The position numbers were made by a program, and so were the translations under genes. Shown piece after piece: positions 1 to 7,194 of a DNA stretch of 11,926 bases. How positions within the stretch are numbered: the stretch's first letter is position 1; every line of letters starts with the position of its first letter. The notes under the pieces were generated by a model that was not told the origin of the DNA, did not search any database, and saw only the letters and a list, made by a program, of their open reading frames with translations. The DNA comes from Deltaproteobacteria bacterium UBA2385 (GTDB lineage: Bacteria > Myxococcota_A > UBA796 > UBA2385). The stretch is from NCBI GenBank assembly GCA_002343455.1, contig DDSR01000285.1:1217-13142 (forward strand), read 5' to 3'.

Positions 1-21
1 GCTGCCCGAGGGCGCCTCCCC

Positions 22-564
22 TCAGCCCGCAAAGCCCTTCGGCGCGCGCCAGACGCTGTCCAGGGCCTCGATCGCCAGCCACATCACCAGGAAGACCAGG
101 GCCGACTGGTCCTGGCCCAGGTCCACCTCGCCCTCCTTGCGGGCGTCGGCGTCGCGCTCGTAGAGGGCCCAGAGCACCTCGTCCAGCAGGTGGGGCTGGG
201 CCCGCCAGTCGATCGCCCGGACCCGCTCGGGCAGGCCCGAGTCTGCCGGCAGCACCTGGTCGGCCACCGCCTGGATGCGCGCCGCCGCGCGGTCGATGTC
301 GGCGGTGCTGACCTTGCCCATCCGGCCGCCGACCTGCTCGAAGACCCGCATCGACACGGTCAGCATATGCAGGGCCACCTGCGAGGGCATCGCGCCCAGG
401 TGCTGCACGTTCTGCTCGATGTAGCGGGAGAGGCGGCGCTGCTCCTGCACCAGGCGCAGGGCGGTCGGCTGAAAGGCCTCGCCCTCGTCGCTGCAGGCCT
501 CGGCGAGGCGGTGCACGAGCTCACGGGAGATGGCGGGGTTGCGGGCGGCGGGGGCGAGGGTCAC
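22..564 (-). CDS. Hypothetical helical protein, 180 aa
   Basis: I do not recognise this family. The frame opens with GTG at 564 and ends with TGA at 22-24. A GAG about 9 bases upstream is a weak ribosome binding site. The protein looks soluble and almost wholly alpha-helical: no signal peptide, one cysteine, many Glu/Arg/Ala/Leu, and amphipathic stretches such as ALRLVQEQRRLSRYIEQNV and LDEVLWALYERDADARKEG. A hydrophobic stretch near the C-terminus (SALVFLVMWLAIEALDSVW) is interrupted by charge and is more likely a buried helix than a membrane segment. GC-rich wobble positions match the flanking genes, which supports real coding. It is divergent from the propeller gene at 672 across a 107-bp gap and could share a regulatory region with it. 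No function is proposed. Confidence 0.7.
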   Translation of the reverse strand: MTLAPAARNPAISRELVHRLAEACSDEGEAFQPTALRLVQEQRRLSRYIEQNVQHLGAMPSQVALHMLTVSMRVFEQVGGRMGKVSTADIDRAAARIQAVADQVLPADSGLPERVRAIDWRAQPHLLDEVLWALYERDADARKEGEVDLGQDQSALVFLVMWLAIEALDSVWRAPKGFAG

Positions 565-671
565 GGTGGCGTCTCGATGGCGAGGGGGCCGGGGTTCTAC
601 TCCGCTGGAGGGAGGCCGTCACCTTCTGTCACGGGCCGCACTGGCCCTCGCGAGACGATAGCAGGATCGCG

Positions 672-1550
672 ATGACCGGACGCGACCCCCATTACCTCCA
701 TGAACGCCGGCCCCTTGAGGCCCTCGTCAGCCCGCCCGTCGACGGCGCCAGCGCCCTGGCCTGGCACCCGCGCCGCGAGGAGCTGGTCGTCGCCACCCGC
801 GGCGGCATGCTGTGGAGCGTCGATCCGGTCATGGGCACCCGGCACCTCGCCGAGGACCTGCCCGAGGCCGGCGCCCTGGCCATCCACCCCGACGGCCAGC
901 AGGTGGCCATCCTGGGTCGAGGGGCGGCGCTGGAGGTGCGGGCCCTGCCCTCGGGCGAGCTGCTGCACAGCCTGGACCTCGCCCTGCTCAGCAACCTCTG
1001 GGTCGGCTGGTGGCGCGGCGGACTCGCCGTCGCCGGGCAGGGCATCGAGCGGCAGGAGGTCATCGTCCTCGATCACCGTTTTCGTCGCCGCGCCTCGGGC
1101 GAGCTCCCGGCGGGCGCCGTGGTCGGAGTGGATGAACAGAACGAGCTGATCGTCGGGCGGGTCAGCTCCCAGGGACCGGAGATCCTCCCCCTGGGCAAGG
1201 GCAAACTTCATCGGGTCGAGCCCACCGGTCATCGTCTACGGTTCGGCCCCGGCGGTCGGCTGATCGGCGTCGCCGAGGGCGGGGTCACCGTCTGGACCGT
1301 GGGCGCCCCGGCGCTGACGGTCCGCAGCTTCGGGGTGTCCGCGGCGGCGCTTTCGCCCACCGGCAGCCATCTGGCGATCGGCACCCGCGAGGGCGGCGTC
1401 GCCCTGGCCAGCTTGGAGGGGGCCAGCCTGGACCGTGCGCATCCCGGTCGCACGGGAGGGCATGATCAGGCGGTCCGATCCTTGCAGTTCAGCCATCGCG
1501 GGCGGTGGCTGGCCAGCGTCGCGGAGCGGATCTGGTTGTGGAGCTGGTAG
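672..1550 (+). CDS. WD40-like beta-propeller protein, 292 aa
   Basis: The protein is probably a cytosolic beta-propeller scaffold or binding protein; no enzymatic domain is fused to it. Several blade-like units can be seen: an ALAWHPRREELVVATRGG unit near residue 30, ALAIHPDGQQVAILGRG near 70, RLRFGPGGRLIGVAEGG near 190, AAALSPTGSHLAIGTREGG near 220, and a C-terminal HDQAVRSLQFSHRGRWLAS unit ending in IWLWSW. The H/S-P-x-G turn followed by a hydrophobic strand and a closing VTVW/IWLW strand is typical of WD40-type repeats. About 292 residues would fit a six- or seven-bladed propeller, although the middle blades are degenerate. There is no signal peptide. ATG at 672 is preceded by an AGGA-type ribosome binding site about 7 bases upstream. 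The partner is unknown. Confidence 0.82.
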   Translation: MTGRDPHYLHERRPLEALVSPPVDGASALAWHPRREELVVATRGGMLWSVDPVMGTRHLAEDLPEAGALAIHPDGQQVAILGRGAALEVRALPSGELLHSLDLALLSNLWVGWWRGGLAVAGQGIERQEVIVLDHRFRRRASGELPAGAVVGVDEQNELIVGRVSSQGPEILPLGKGKLHRVEPTGHRLRFGPGGRLIGVAEGGVTVWTVGAPALTVRSFGVSAAALSPTGSHLAIGTREGGVALASLEGASLDRAHPGRTGGHDQAVRSLQFSHRGRWLASVAERIWLWSW

Positions 1551-1582
1551 GAATTTCGAGTACTTGGGCGGTTTGAAGATTC

Positions 1583-1611
1583 TTGTGGACAGGCGAAACG
1601 TCTCGCGCTAA
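1583..1611 (+). promoter_or_regulatory. Possible sigma70-like promoter for the three-gene block
   Basis: TTGTGG (1583-1588) and GCTAAG (1606-1611) are separated by 17 bp and lie about 75 bp upstream of the 147-aa gene, just before the palindrome cluster. Both boxes match the consensus only partly (TTG and TAA cores). The stretch is locally AT-richer than its surroundings. This is a weak call, resting mainly on position and spacing. Confidence 0.25.
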
Positions 1612-1620
1612 GTTGTCAGG

Positions 1621-1660
1621 ACTCCGGAGGACTCGCCTCCGGAGGACTCGCCTCCGGAGG
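1621..1660 (+). repeat. Three evenly spaced CTCCGGAG palindromes (15-bp period)
   Basis: The 15-bp unit ACTCGCCTCCGGAGG occurs at 1631-1645 and 1646-1660, and a shortened copy (ACT plus CCGGAGG) occupies 1621-1630. Each copy carries the perfect palindrome CTCCGGAG, and the three centres fall exactly 15 bp apart (near 1625, 1640 and 1655). The cluster ends 17 bp before the GGAGG ribosome binding site at 1678-1682 of the 147-aa gene. In RNA each unit holds both a GGAGG-like and a CCUCC-like element, so units could pair with each other or mask the ribosome binding site. In DNA they could be stacked operator half-sites for a dimeric regulator. Neither role is proven. Confidence 0.75.
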
Positions 1661-1677
1661 TTTCCCAGAAATCAAAT

Positions 1678-1682
1678 GGAGG
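1678..1682 (+). promoter_or_regulatory. Strong GGAGG ribosome binding site of the 147-aa gene
   Basis: A full GGAGG core lies 4 bases before the ATG at 1687 in an A-rich context. It is among the best ribosome binding sites in the window and suggests high translation. It is complementary to the CCTCC elements of the upstream palindromes. Confidence 0.75.
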
Positions 1683-1686
1683 CAAA

Positions 1687-2130
1687 ATGAGCAGTCAATC
1701 CAACGGGTCCAGTCAGCGTTCGGTGGGCGGATCGCAGAGTGTGATGGTGGCGGAGATCTTGTCGAAGCGCGAGTTCTCGTCCCTGGGAACGGGCGCCGTC
1801 GCATTGGAGTTGGTGGGGCCGACCTTCCGCGAGATCGGGCCCCAGTGCGTCGACATCGTGATCCATGGCAAGGGCTTCAACTCCGTCAACGGCTTCAGCT
1901 ACCGGGTGCTCGCGCAGTATTCCTACGATGGCGAGGTGTGGGAGGACTTCACGGGAGCCCTGCTCACGGTTGCGGCGGCGGATGTCAACAAGACGCGGAT
2001 CTCGACGCCGTACACCACTCGAACCAACTTCGGGCGCTACATCCGCTTCCTGGTGGAGACCGACGACACGGCCAATGGTGTCGCCAAAGCCCAGCTCAGC
2101 ATCTCGGTGGCCTTCCGCTTCCAGTCCTAG
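1687..2130 (+). CDS. Small beta-rich protein of unknown function, 147 aa
   Basis: I do not recognise the family. The first 20 residues are Ser/Gly/Gln-rich (MSSQSNGSSQRSVGGSQS) and look like a flexible tail, with no signal peptide. The rest alternates short hydrophobic strands and turns (CVDIVIHGKGFNSV, FSYRVLAQYSYDGEVWEDF, GRYIRFLVETDD, AQLSISVAFRFQS) and is likely a single beta-sandwich. The S-x-DG-xx-W pattern together with the later GRYIRF strand recalls discoidin-like and small virion or structural beta-sandwich proteins, but that is a weak resemblance. It is the first gene of a tight block, followed after 8 bp by the 935-aa gene. Strong ribosome binding site, small size and beta-rich composition fit an abundant structural or binding subunit; this is inference. 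Confidence 0.8.
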   Translation: MSSQSNGSSQRSVGGSQSVMVAEILSKREFSSLGTGAVALELVGPTFREIGPQCVDIVIHGKGFNSVNGFSYRVLAQYSYDGEVWEDFTGALLTVAAADVNKTRISTPYTTRTNFGRYIRFLVETDDTANGVAKAQLSISVAFRFQS

Positions 2131-2134
2131 GAGG
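2129..2134 (+). promoter_or_regulatory. AGGAGG site that fixes the GTG start at 2139
   Basis: AGGAGG overlaps the TAG stop of the 147-aa gene (2128-2130) and sits 4 bases before GTG at 2139. It is the only good ribosome binding site for the 935-aa frame. An ATG in the same frame at 1845 lies inside the upstream gene and has no such site. The arrangement suggests translational coupling of the two genes. Confidence 0.8.
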
Positions 2135-2138
2135 TACC

Positions 2139-4946
2139 GTGGCCGCTGTCCTCTTCCCGATTGTCGGTGCCGATGACTTGCGAGAGTCGCCCGTCGAGTT
2201 TGACGGCGATGTCTCGCTGGACACATGGTGGATATCAGAGGTGGCGGTCACGGACTCGCCGGTGTTTGGGGAGGCCGGGGTGGCGGTCTCGCCGTGGGGC
2301 CGAAGCTGCGGCGATCTGCCCTCAACGGAGTGGGTAATGCGCTGGATCGAAGACCTGGAGCCGCTGGCCGACCCGAGCTTCACGCCCTACAGCAGCGACT
2401 ACCCCCTCGCGGATCCCGTTCCGGCCTACATGTCCTGGGGAATCACGGAAGAACTCTGGGCAGCGGGGCGGGAGTTCTATCCATCGGTCGAGTGGGCCGG
2501 GACCATGAACAGCCAGCTGACCGAGGCAGCGGCGGCGTTGCTGGGGTCTACGGTTTCCAAGGAGATTGTGGAGGCGCTGAGGGGGCCGCTGGGGTTCCTG
2601 GGGCGGCGGTTGGTGATGGAACCCTCACCCCTTCTTGGATTGGAGGAGACCCTTCGTCTCCCGCTCCTCGATCCCACCACGACGCCAATGCGGCGGGCGA
2701 TCCGACGCCTGCTGCCACTGTTCCTCCAAAAGGCGCAGGCCGCCCTTGAGCGCCCGGCGATAGACGTGCCGGCCCAGGAAGCGCTGGACGGCTTTGTCCA
2801 GAAGATCGAGGACTATCTGGGTGTCGCCTTAGTCTCGCCCCAGTTGCGCTATGAGGACATCGACGACAGGGCGTATGTGCCCGTCATCGGTGCGGTTTCA
2901 GCCGCATCACCTCTCTACAACGGCCTGTGGAGGCCGGGAGGCTTGGCGGGGCCTGTGGTTTCCCTGCTGATGCCCTCTCGCGCGGACCCACGAATCGCGT
3001 CCTTGCCCCAGAACTGGGCCGTGAACAACCTAGCTGAGTTCTTGCCGACACTGATGCCCTTCCTCCTCACGGTGCAGGGAGTTCTTGCAGGCCGAGGAAT
3101 CTCCTTGGAGAGCTTTCTCGACACCTTTGGGGTGGACGGAACAGCAGTGGTTGAGGCAATGGACTATTACAAAACGAATGATGGCTCGCTGCTCTCCATG
3201 TCGCCAGAGCTCGGTGCGCTGGTGTTTGGGGATCTCCTCGAGGGCCTACGTGAGCTTCGCGACGGTGTCGGCTCAGGCTTGGACCTCGGGTCGGCCAAGA
3301 AGAGCCTGATCGGCATTGGTGGCTGGCTGCTCATGGGGCCCCTTCTTGGTCTTTTCATCGCCTTTCACGGTGTAGCCGAGGTGGAACGCATCACGACCGA
3401 GGTTCTGGATGAGCTTCGTGGTGCGCTGGACCAGCTGATCGATGGGATTGGGGCCGCAACGGCAGAGGGCGTGGCATTCAACGACGCCCTGGCCATGGTC
3501 ATGATGGCCTTCGGCACAGCGCTAGAGCAGCTCCGAGCCGTTCGGTTGTTGTACACAGACCTCGGTGACCTCGCCCGAGTCAAGGAGCATGCCGAAGAAA
3601 GACTATTAATGGGCCTCGGGTCCGAGGACTTCCATGCGCTCCAGATGGGCCTGTTTGGAGTGTGGTTCGGGCAATATCTGGACAGCCGACTTCCATCGAC
3701 GGCGACGGAGGGGACCTATGTGGGATTGACAGAGGTGGCCGAGATCCTCGGGACCATTCGCAGCGGCTTCCATCGCGACCTCGCAGCTGCGGTAGTCAAG
3801 CCTAACTCTGGGGCGACGAGTGTGTTCCCTGCCGTGAGTGGGACTGTATGGGAAGCCATCTCCGAGGATGCACTCGTGGCCAATATCGAGGACCTGCGTG
3901 CTCTTCACGACGAGCTCGTTCCGGTGTGGATGGTCGAGGCTGACCGTGCATCATGGCCCTTCGAAACCTACGAGTCTTGGTCCTGGTACCGATACGTTGA
4001 ACCCGTCGATGGTTTCGACATCTCGGTCTGGGTAGAGCTCAGCAGCCCCCTGGTGCAACTTGTACTTGCAATCGACACCGCGAGCGCATTGCTGGAAGCG
4101 GGAGTGCAGGCGGAGAGCATGGTGTGTGGCTTCTCGGGGCTCGCGACGGGCAACGACTCCATGGGCCAGCAGACCCGGGCAGGATTCGCGGCAGTAGACA
4201 TGGGTAGAATCGACATGGTGCTCTCAGGGGTTTCGATCAGTCGATTTGCGGCCACCATGTGGCGGCAGGCCATGATCGACCGACTCTTGCTGGACCTCGC
4301 CTCCTCCATATTCGACAGTGGGGCGATCTACGAGATCGTCCGCTGGATGCGCACGGACACCAGGCGTGGTCACCTGGATACGCTGCTTGGCCCGCTGGAC
4401 AGTGAGCGGGGGGGGCGGCGATACGAAGAAGGTTTGGTCGGCAGGCTGGGCGGTTTCGACGGCGAGACCTGGCTGTTCAAGGGGTCACTCGACGAAGCGT
4501 GGCTCAGCCTGACAGCGGAGGAGCGAGAGACCTGGGTCGAGGCCCTTCCCACCTTGGTCGATCGCGAGTCGATGCAGAGCTTGGTGGACGCCGTTGACGC
4601 TGCCCGGGGAGCCGATGGAACGCCCGAGGAACCAACTGTGGTTTCAGAGTTCGATTCCGGCAGTTTCGTGTCGCCACTTGATTTCACAATCGAGCCGGGA
4701 TTTCATTCCGCGGTTGCGGAACGTGTGAGCGAGTTGGAGGGGTTCTTCTTTGGGGTCGATGAGCTCCTGGGCTTCGACGGGGTACTCGTTGGACCGTTCT
4801 TACCTACCTGGGACCTGGATCTTTCCGAGCGCCACTTCAACGCTACTACTGTCAGAGAACTGGTGGGGCCAATCGTTGAGGTAGTGACCACGGGATCCTG
4901 GACCTGGGCCACTTCTGCTACCTCTCGTACTTGGCGGACCGCATGA
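2139..4946 (+). CDS. Large protein of unknown function, 935 aa
   Basis: I see no known domain, catalytic motif or Walker box. The protein starts MAAVLFPIVGADDL without a signal peptide, is acidic and Trp-rich, has only two or so cysteines, and is mainly alpha-helical after an N-terminal region of about 90 mixed residues. One clear hydrophobic segment (residues 390-409, LIGIGGWLLMGPLLGLFIAF) could cross a membrane. It is followed by a long amphipathic helical stretch (VERITTEVLDELRGALDQL), and another hydrophobic run lies near residues 301-317. A hydrophobic hairpin amid long helices is seen in alpha pore-forming toxins, but also in large structural proteins; I do not choose. Codon use has much more A/T at wobble positions than the flanking helicase gene. 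The TGA stop overlaps the next start (ATGA at 4943-4946). The last 16 codons have poor GC3, while the frame of the next gene reads better there, so the C-terminus is uncertain. Confidence 0.78.
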   Translation: MAAVLFPIVGADDLRESPVEFDGDVSLDTWWISEVAVTDSPVFGEAGVAVSPWGRSCGDLPSTEWVMRWIEDLEPLADPSFTPYSSDYPLADPVPAYMSWGITEELWAAGREFYPSVEWAGTMNSQLTEAAAALLGSTVSKEIVEALRGPLGFLGRRLVMEPSPLLGLEETLRLPLLDPTTTPMRRAIRRLLPLFLQKAQAALERPAIDVPAQEALDGFVQKIEDYLGVALVSPQLRYEDIDDRAYVPVIGAVSAASPLYNGLWRPGGLAGPVVSLLMPSRADPRIASLPQNWAVNNLAEFLPTLMPFLLTVQGVLAGRGISLESFLDTFGVDGTAVVEAMDYYKTNDGSLLSMSPELGALVFGDLLEGLRELRDGVGSGLDLGSAKKSLIGIGGWLLMGPLLGLFIAFHGVAEVERITTEVLDELRGALDQLIDGIGAATAEGVAFNDALAMVMMAFGTALEQLRAVRLLYTDLGDLARVKEHAEERLLMGLGSEDFHALQMGLFGVWFGQYLDSRLPSTATEGTYVGLTEVAEILGTIRSGFHRDLAAAVVKPNSGATSVFPAVSGTVWEAISEDALVANIEDLRALHDELVPVWMVEADRASWPFETYESWSWYRYVEPVDGFDISVWVELSSPLVQLVLAIDTASALLEAGVQAESMVCGFSGLATGNDSMGQQTRAGFAAVDMGRIDMVLSGVSISRFAATMWRQAMIDRLLLDLASSIFDSGAIYEIVRWMRTDTRRGHLDTLLGPLDSERGGRRYEEGLVGRLGGFDGETWLFKGSLDEAWLSLTAEERETWVEALPTLVDRESMQSLVDAVDAARGADGTPEEPTVVSEFDSGSFVSPLDFTIEPGFHSAVAERVSELEGFFFGVDELLGFDGVLVGPFLPTWDLDLSERHFNATTVRELVGPIVEVVTTGSWTWATSATSRTWRTA

Positions 4947-6475
4947 CCCACCCGCTCACCAGCGTCGCGTTCACCCTACTGTTCGCTTGCCAACCCAAGG
5001 GGGACCCTGACCCTGGCACGGACGGTGGCGGCACGGACGGCGGGGGCGTCCCGAACAACGATCAGGACGGCGACGGGTACATCAACTGGGAGGCCGGGGG
5101 CGACGACTGCGATGACCTCGATCCGATCATCAACCCAGGCGCAGCGGAGATCTGGTACGATGGCGTCAACCAGGACTGCAGTTGGGGCTCCGACTACGAC
5201 GCCGATGGGGACCAGGACGACCATGTCGACTTCGGCGGTGGGGACTGCGACGACACGGACTTCTGGATCGGGTCGACCGCGCTCGAGCTGTGTTCCGACC
5301 TCATCGACAACGACTGCGACGGCCTTGTGGACGAGGCTCCCTGCGGGCGGACAGTGGGAGAGGCGGATGGGGCTTGGCTAGGTACGGAGCATCGCTACCT
5401 GGGGTACGCGATGGAGACGAACTGCGACGTTGATGGGGACGGCGAGCTGGAGGTACTCGTGACCGGGCCGCGCGCTGCGACCGCGGACATGGCAAAGGGG
5501 CCCCAGGAGGTCGCGGGCGTCCACATGCTGTCACGTGGGGATGAGCTTGACCCGACCGACGGGCTGGTTGTGCGTCGAGAGCGAACCAAGGTCGCGTTCG
5601 GCACCGGTCTGGACTGTCACGGTGATCTCGACGGCGACGGGTACCTGGATCTCGCGGTCACCAGCTTCGATGAGGGTGATATGAACACCGGGGTGGCCTA
5701 TGTCTTCCGGGGGCCGTTGTCGGGGGAAATCGATGCCGCCTCGGCCGACTTGACGATCGTGGGTGAGTGGATCAGCTCTTTTGAGGTGGAACGCATCGGC
5801 GCCATGGTCCTTGTCGCAGATTTGACGGGTGATGGAGAGACCGATGTATTGGTGGGCGATTCCAGTGCCCAGAGGTATTGGAACGAGGAACATAGCCCAA
5901 CGGGTACAGGGAACCCTCGCCTGTTCAGGAACATCGCTGCGGCCGGAGAAGTCGTAGGCTGGGATGACTCGATCGAGATTGAATCGAGGTGGGGCGGGGG
6001 CCTTGACTCAGCGGATATTGACGGTGATGGGATCCCCGATTTGTTGGTGGATCTATCGGACGACGATACTTGGCCCGACCGATGTGCGGGCGTTTATTCG
6101 GGCTCGGACCTGGCAGGCATTTCTCCGGGGGGTTCCATGGAAGCCGACGATCTGCAGCATGTCCTCAACTGCATTGGCGATGAAGACCGGCTCATCATCG
6201 CGGGCGTGCCGTATGCCTTTGACCTGGATGACGATGGGCATCAGGATGTCACGGTTCTGTCGTACGGTGGCACATTTTCCTTTCAGGGGGGCGCAACGCT
6301 GGGTCGGGAGTTGAGTCCGGCCGCCTGGGTTGTAGAAGACTTCTGCAATGACTTCACATCGGGGTTCGCGGATGTCGCCTTCGATCGTAACAGCGATGGC
6401 GCCTTGACGATGGCCTTGTCGTTGGGAAGCGCAGCCGGGCTGCCCTCACACCGAGGTCAACAACAACCCTGGTAG
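4943..6475 (+). CDS. MopE-type metal-binding, FG-GAP propeller lipoprotein (frameshifted near the end)
   Basis: This is probably an outer-membrane or surface lipoprotein with a calcium-bound beta-propeller. The signal peptide MTHPLTSVAFTLLFAC ends in a lipobox with Cys16, followed by an Asp/Gly linker (to about residue 38). Residues 40-134 carry the MopE-like metal-binding motif: DQDGDGY, DDCDD (C56), NPGAAEI, QDC (C79), DCDD (C102), then DNDCDGLVDE (C125). Asp-rich FG-GAP loops of the D-x-D-G-D-G kind follow at about residues 162, 228, 293, 358, 427 and 481. The start is ATG 4943, overlapping the upstream stop as ATGA; TTG at 4931 is an alternative that would add an Arg to the signal n-region. 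The frame stops at 6473-6475 in the middle of a blade, and the rest of the fold continues in another frame to 6722. The unbroken protein would have been about 590 aa. Confidence 0.85.
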   Translation: MTHPLTSVAFTLLFACQPKGDPDPGTDGGGTDGGGVPNNDQDGDGYINWEAGGDDCDDLDPIINPGAAEIWYDGVNQDCSWGSDYDADGDQDDHVDFGGGDCDDTDFWIGSTALELCSDLIDNDCDGLVDEAPCGRTVGEADGAWLGTEHRYLGYAMETNCDVDGDGELEVLVTGPRAATADMAKGPQEVAGVHMLSRGDELDPTDGLVVRRERTKVAFGTGLDCHGDLDGDGYLDLAVTSFDEGDMNTGVAYVFRGPLSGEIDAASADLTIVGEWISSFEVERIGAMVLVADLTGDGETDVLVGDSSAQRYWNEEHSPTGTGNPRLFRNIAAAGEVVGWDDSIEIESRWGGGLDSADIDGDGIPDLLVDLSDDDTWPDRCAGVYSGSDLAGISPGGSMEADDLQHVLNCIGDEDRLIIAGVPYAFDLDDDGHQDVTVLSYGGTFSFQGGATLGRELSPAAWVVEDFCNDFTSGFADVAFDRNSDGALTMALSLGSAAGLPSHRGQQQPW

Positions 6476-6476
6476 G

Positions 6477-6722
6477 GTGGCCCTCATGCGAGGCTGGGGG
6501 TGGGCGACCTATAGTCTGGCAGACGCAGAGGCGTGGATTGTCAGTGACGTGTCCTCCTTTGGATCTATTGACCGCACGTTCCGACCACAAAGACGCTTCG
6601 TCGACTTCTCCCACGAAGCATCCACCGGTACGCGCCTCTGGTTCGCCGAACCGGCCTTCCACCCATCCGGCGACACCTTCGGGCGCGTGATGACCTTCGA
6701 CCTGGACACCTTCGGGTTCTGA
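6477..6722 (+). CDS. Displaced C-terminal blades of the FG-GAP lipoprotein
   Basis: This frame is open from 6408 to the TGA at 6720-6722 and lies one base out of phase with the lipoprotein. It is unlikely to be an independent gene: GTG 6477 has no good ribosome binding site, and the sequence continues the upstream fold. GRVALMRGWGWATYSLADAE followed by WIVSDVSSF matches, position by position, the internal repeat GVAYVFRGPLSGEIDAASAD followed by TIVGEWISSF of the lipoprotein. The end (LWFAEPAFHPSGDTFG, RVMTFDLD) has the form of a closing FG-GAP strand pair (LxVGAP...GxVYxFDL). Codon use is coding-like. It is best read as the tail of the preceding gene, cut off by an indel around 6440-6452, either in the genome or in the assembly. 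Confidence 0.75.
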   Translation: MALMRGWGWATYSLADAEAWIVSDVSSFGSIDRTFRPQRRFVDFSHEASTGTRLWFAEPAFHPSGDTFGRVMTFDLDTFGF

Positions 6723-6723
6723 C

Positions 6724-7194
6724 CTACAGATCCTGCAACACCTTCAGCGAGATCGTCCCCGACGAGAACGCGTCGTACCCGTCCACGACGATCACGATCT
6801 CCTGCCCCTCGACCAGCTCCAGGTAGACCTCGCTCTGCGTGGTGTCGAAGGTGGCGTCGTCGTTGCAGGCCAGGACCTCGCCCAGGCAGTCGCCGTCCAG
6901 GATGAACAGCACGGTGTTGAAGGTCGAGCCGGTGGTCGAGAAGGTGTAGCCGCCGTCGGCCGGGGCCGCCCAGGTCCAGCCGTGATCGTCGGAGTCCGTG
7001 CCCAGGGTGCTGTCGCCGCAGCTCATGGCCTGGAAGTCGTCGCCCTCGGGAACCACGCTGGCCAGCTCGTACTCCAGGGAGCGGCCCAGATCGTCGTCGA
7101 TGCAGACGCTGGCGCTGCTGGCGCCGCCGCCGGTGTCGTCGTCCTTGTCGCCGCAGGCGAGCAGGGCCAGGAGAGGGAGGGAGAGGGAGATCAT
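6724..7194 (-). CDS. Small lipoprotein with PPC-like beta domain, 156 aa
   Basis: This is a secreted lipid-anchored protein of unknown role. The signal sequence MISLSLPLLALLAC gives a lipobox with Cys14, then an acidic Asp/Gly linker (GDKDDDTGGG). The rest resembles the bacterial pre-peptidase C-terminal (PPC) fold often found in myxobacterial surface proteins: WTWAAPADGGYTFSTTGS, FNTVLFILDGDCLGEVLACN, then VYLELVEGQEIVIVVDGYD. Two pairs of cysteines (about residues 31/59 and 102/109) could form disulfides. ATG 7194 has a GGAG 7 bases upstream and overlaps the helicase stop as ATGA, so the two are probably translated from one mRNA. The same reading frame stays open upstream through the helicase, but that is a shadow. 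It converges on the FG-GAP gene with a 1-bp gap. Confidence 0.85.
   Translation of the reverse strand: MISLSLPLLALLACGDKDDDTGGGASSASVCIDDDLGRSLEYELASVVPEGDDFQAMSCGDSTLGTDSDDHGWTWAAPADGGYTFSTTGSTFNTVLFILDGDCLGEVLACNDDATFDTTQSEVYLELVEGQEIVIVVDGYDAFSSGTISLKVLQDL

Noticed and set aside
1621..1660. The palindromes as REP elements of the transposase at the right edge
   Set aside because: They are tandem 15-bp units lacking a GTAG-type head, and lie about 10 kb from the remnant; nothing in the window ties them together.
1845..2138. Upstream extension of the 935-aa frame to ATG 1845
   Set aside because: It would overlap most of the 147-aa gene, has shadow-like composition and no ribosome binding site, while GTG 2139 has AGGAGG at good spacing.
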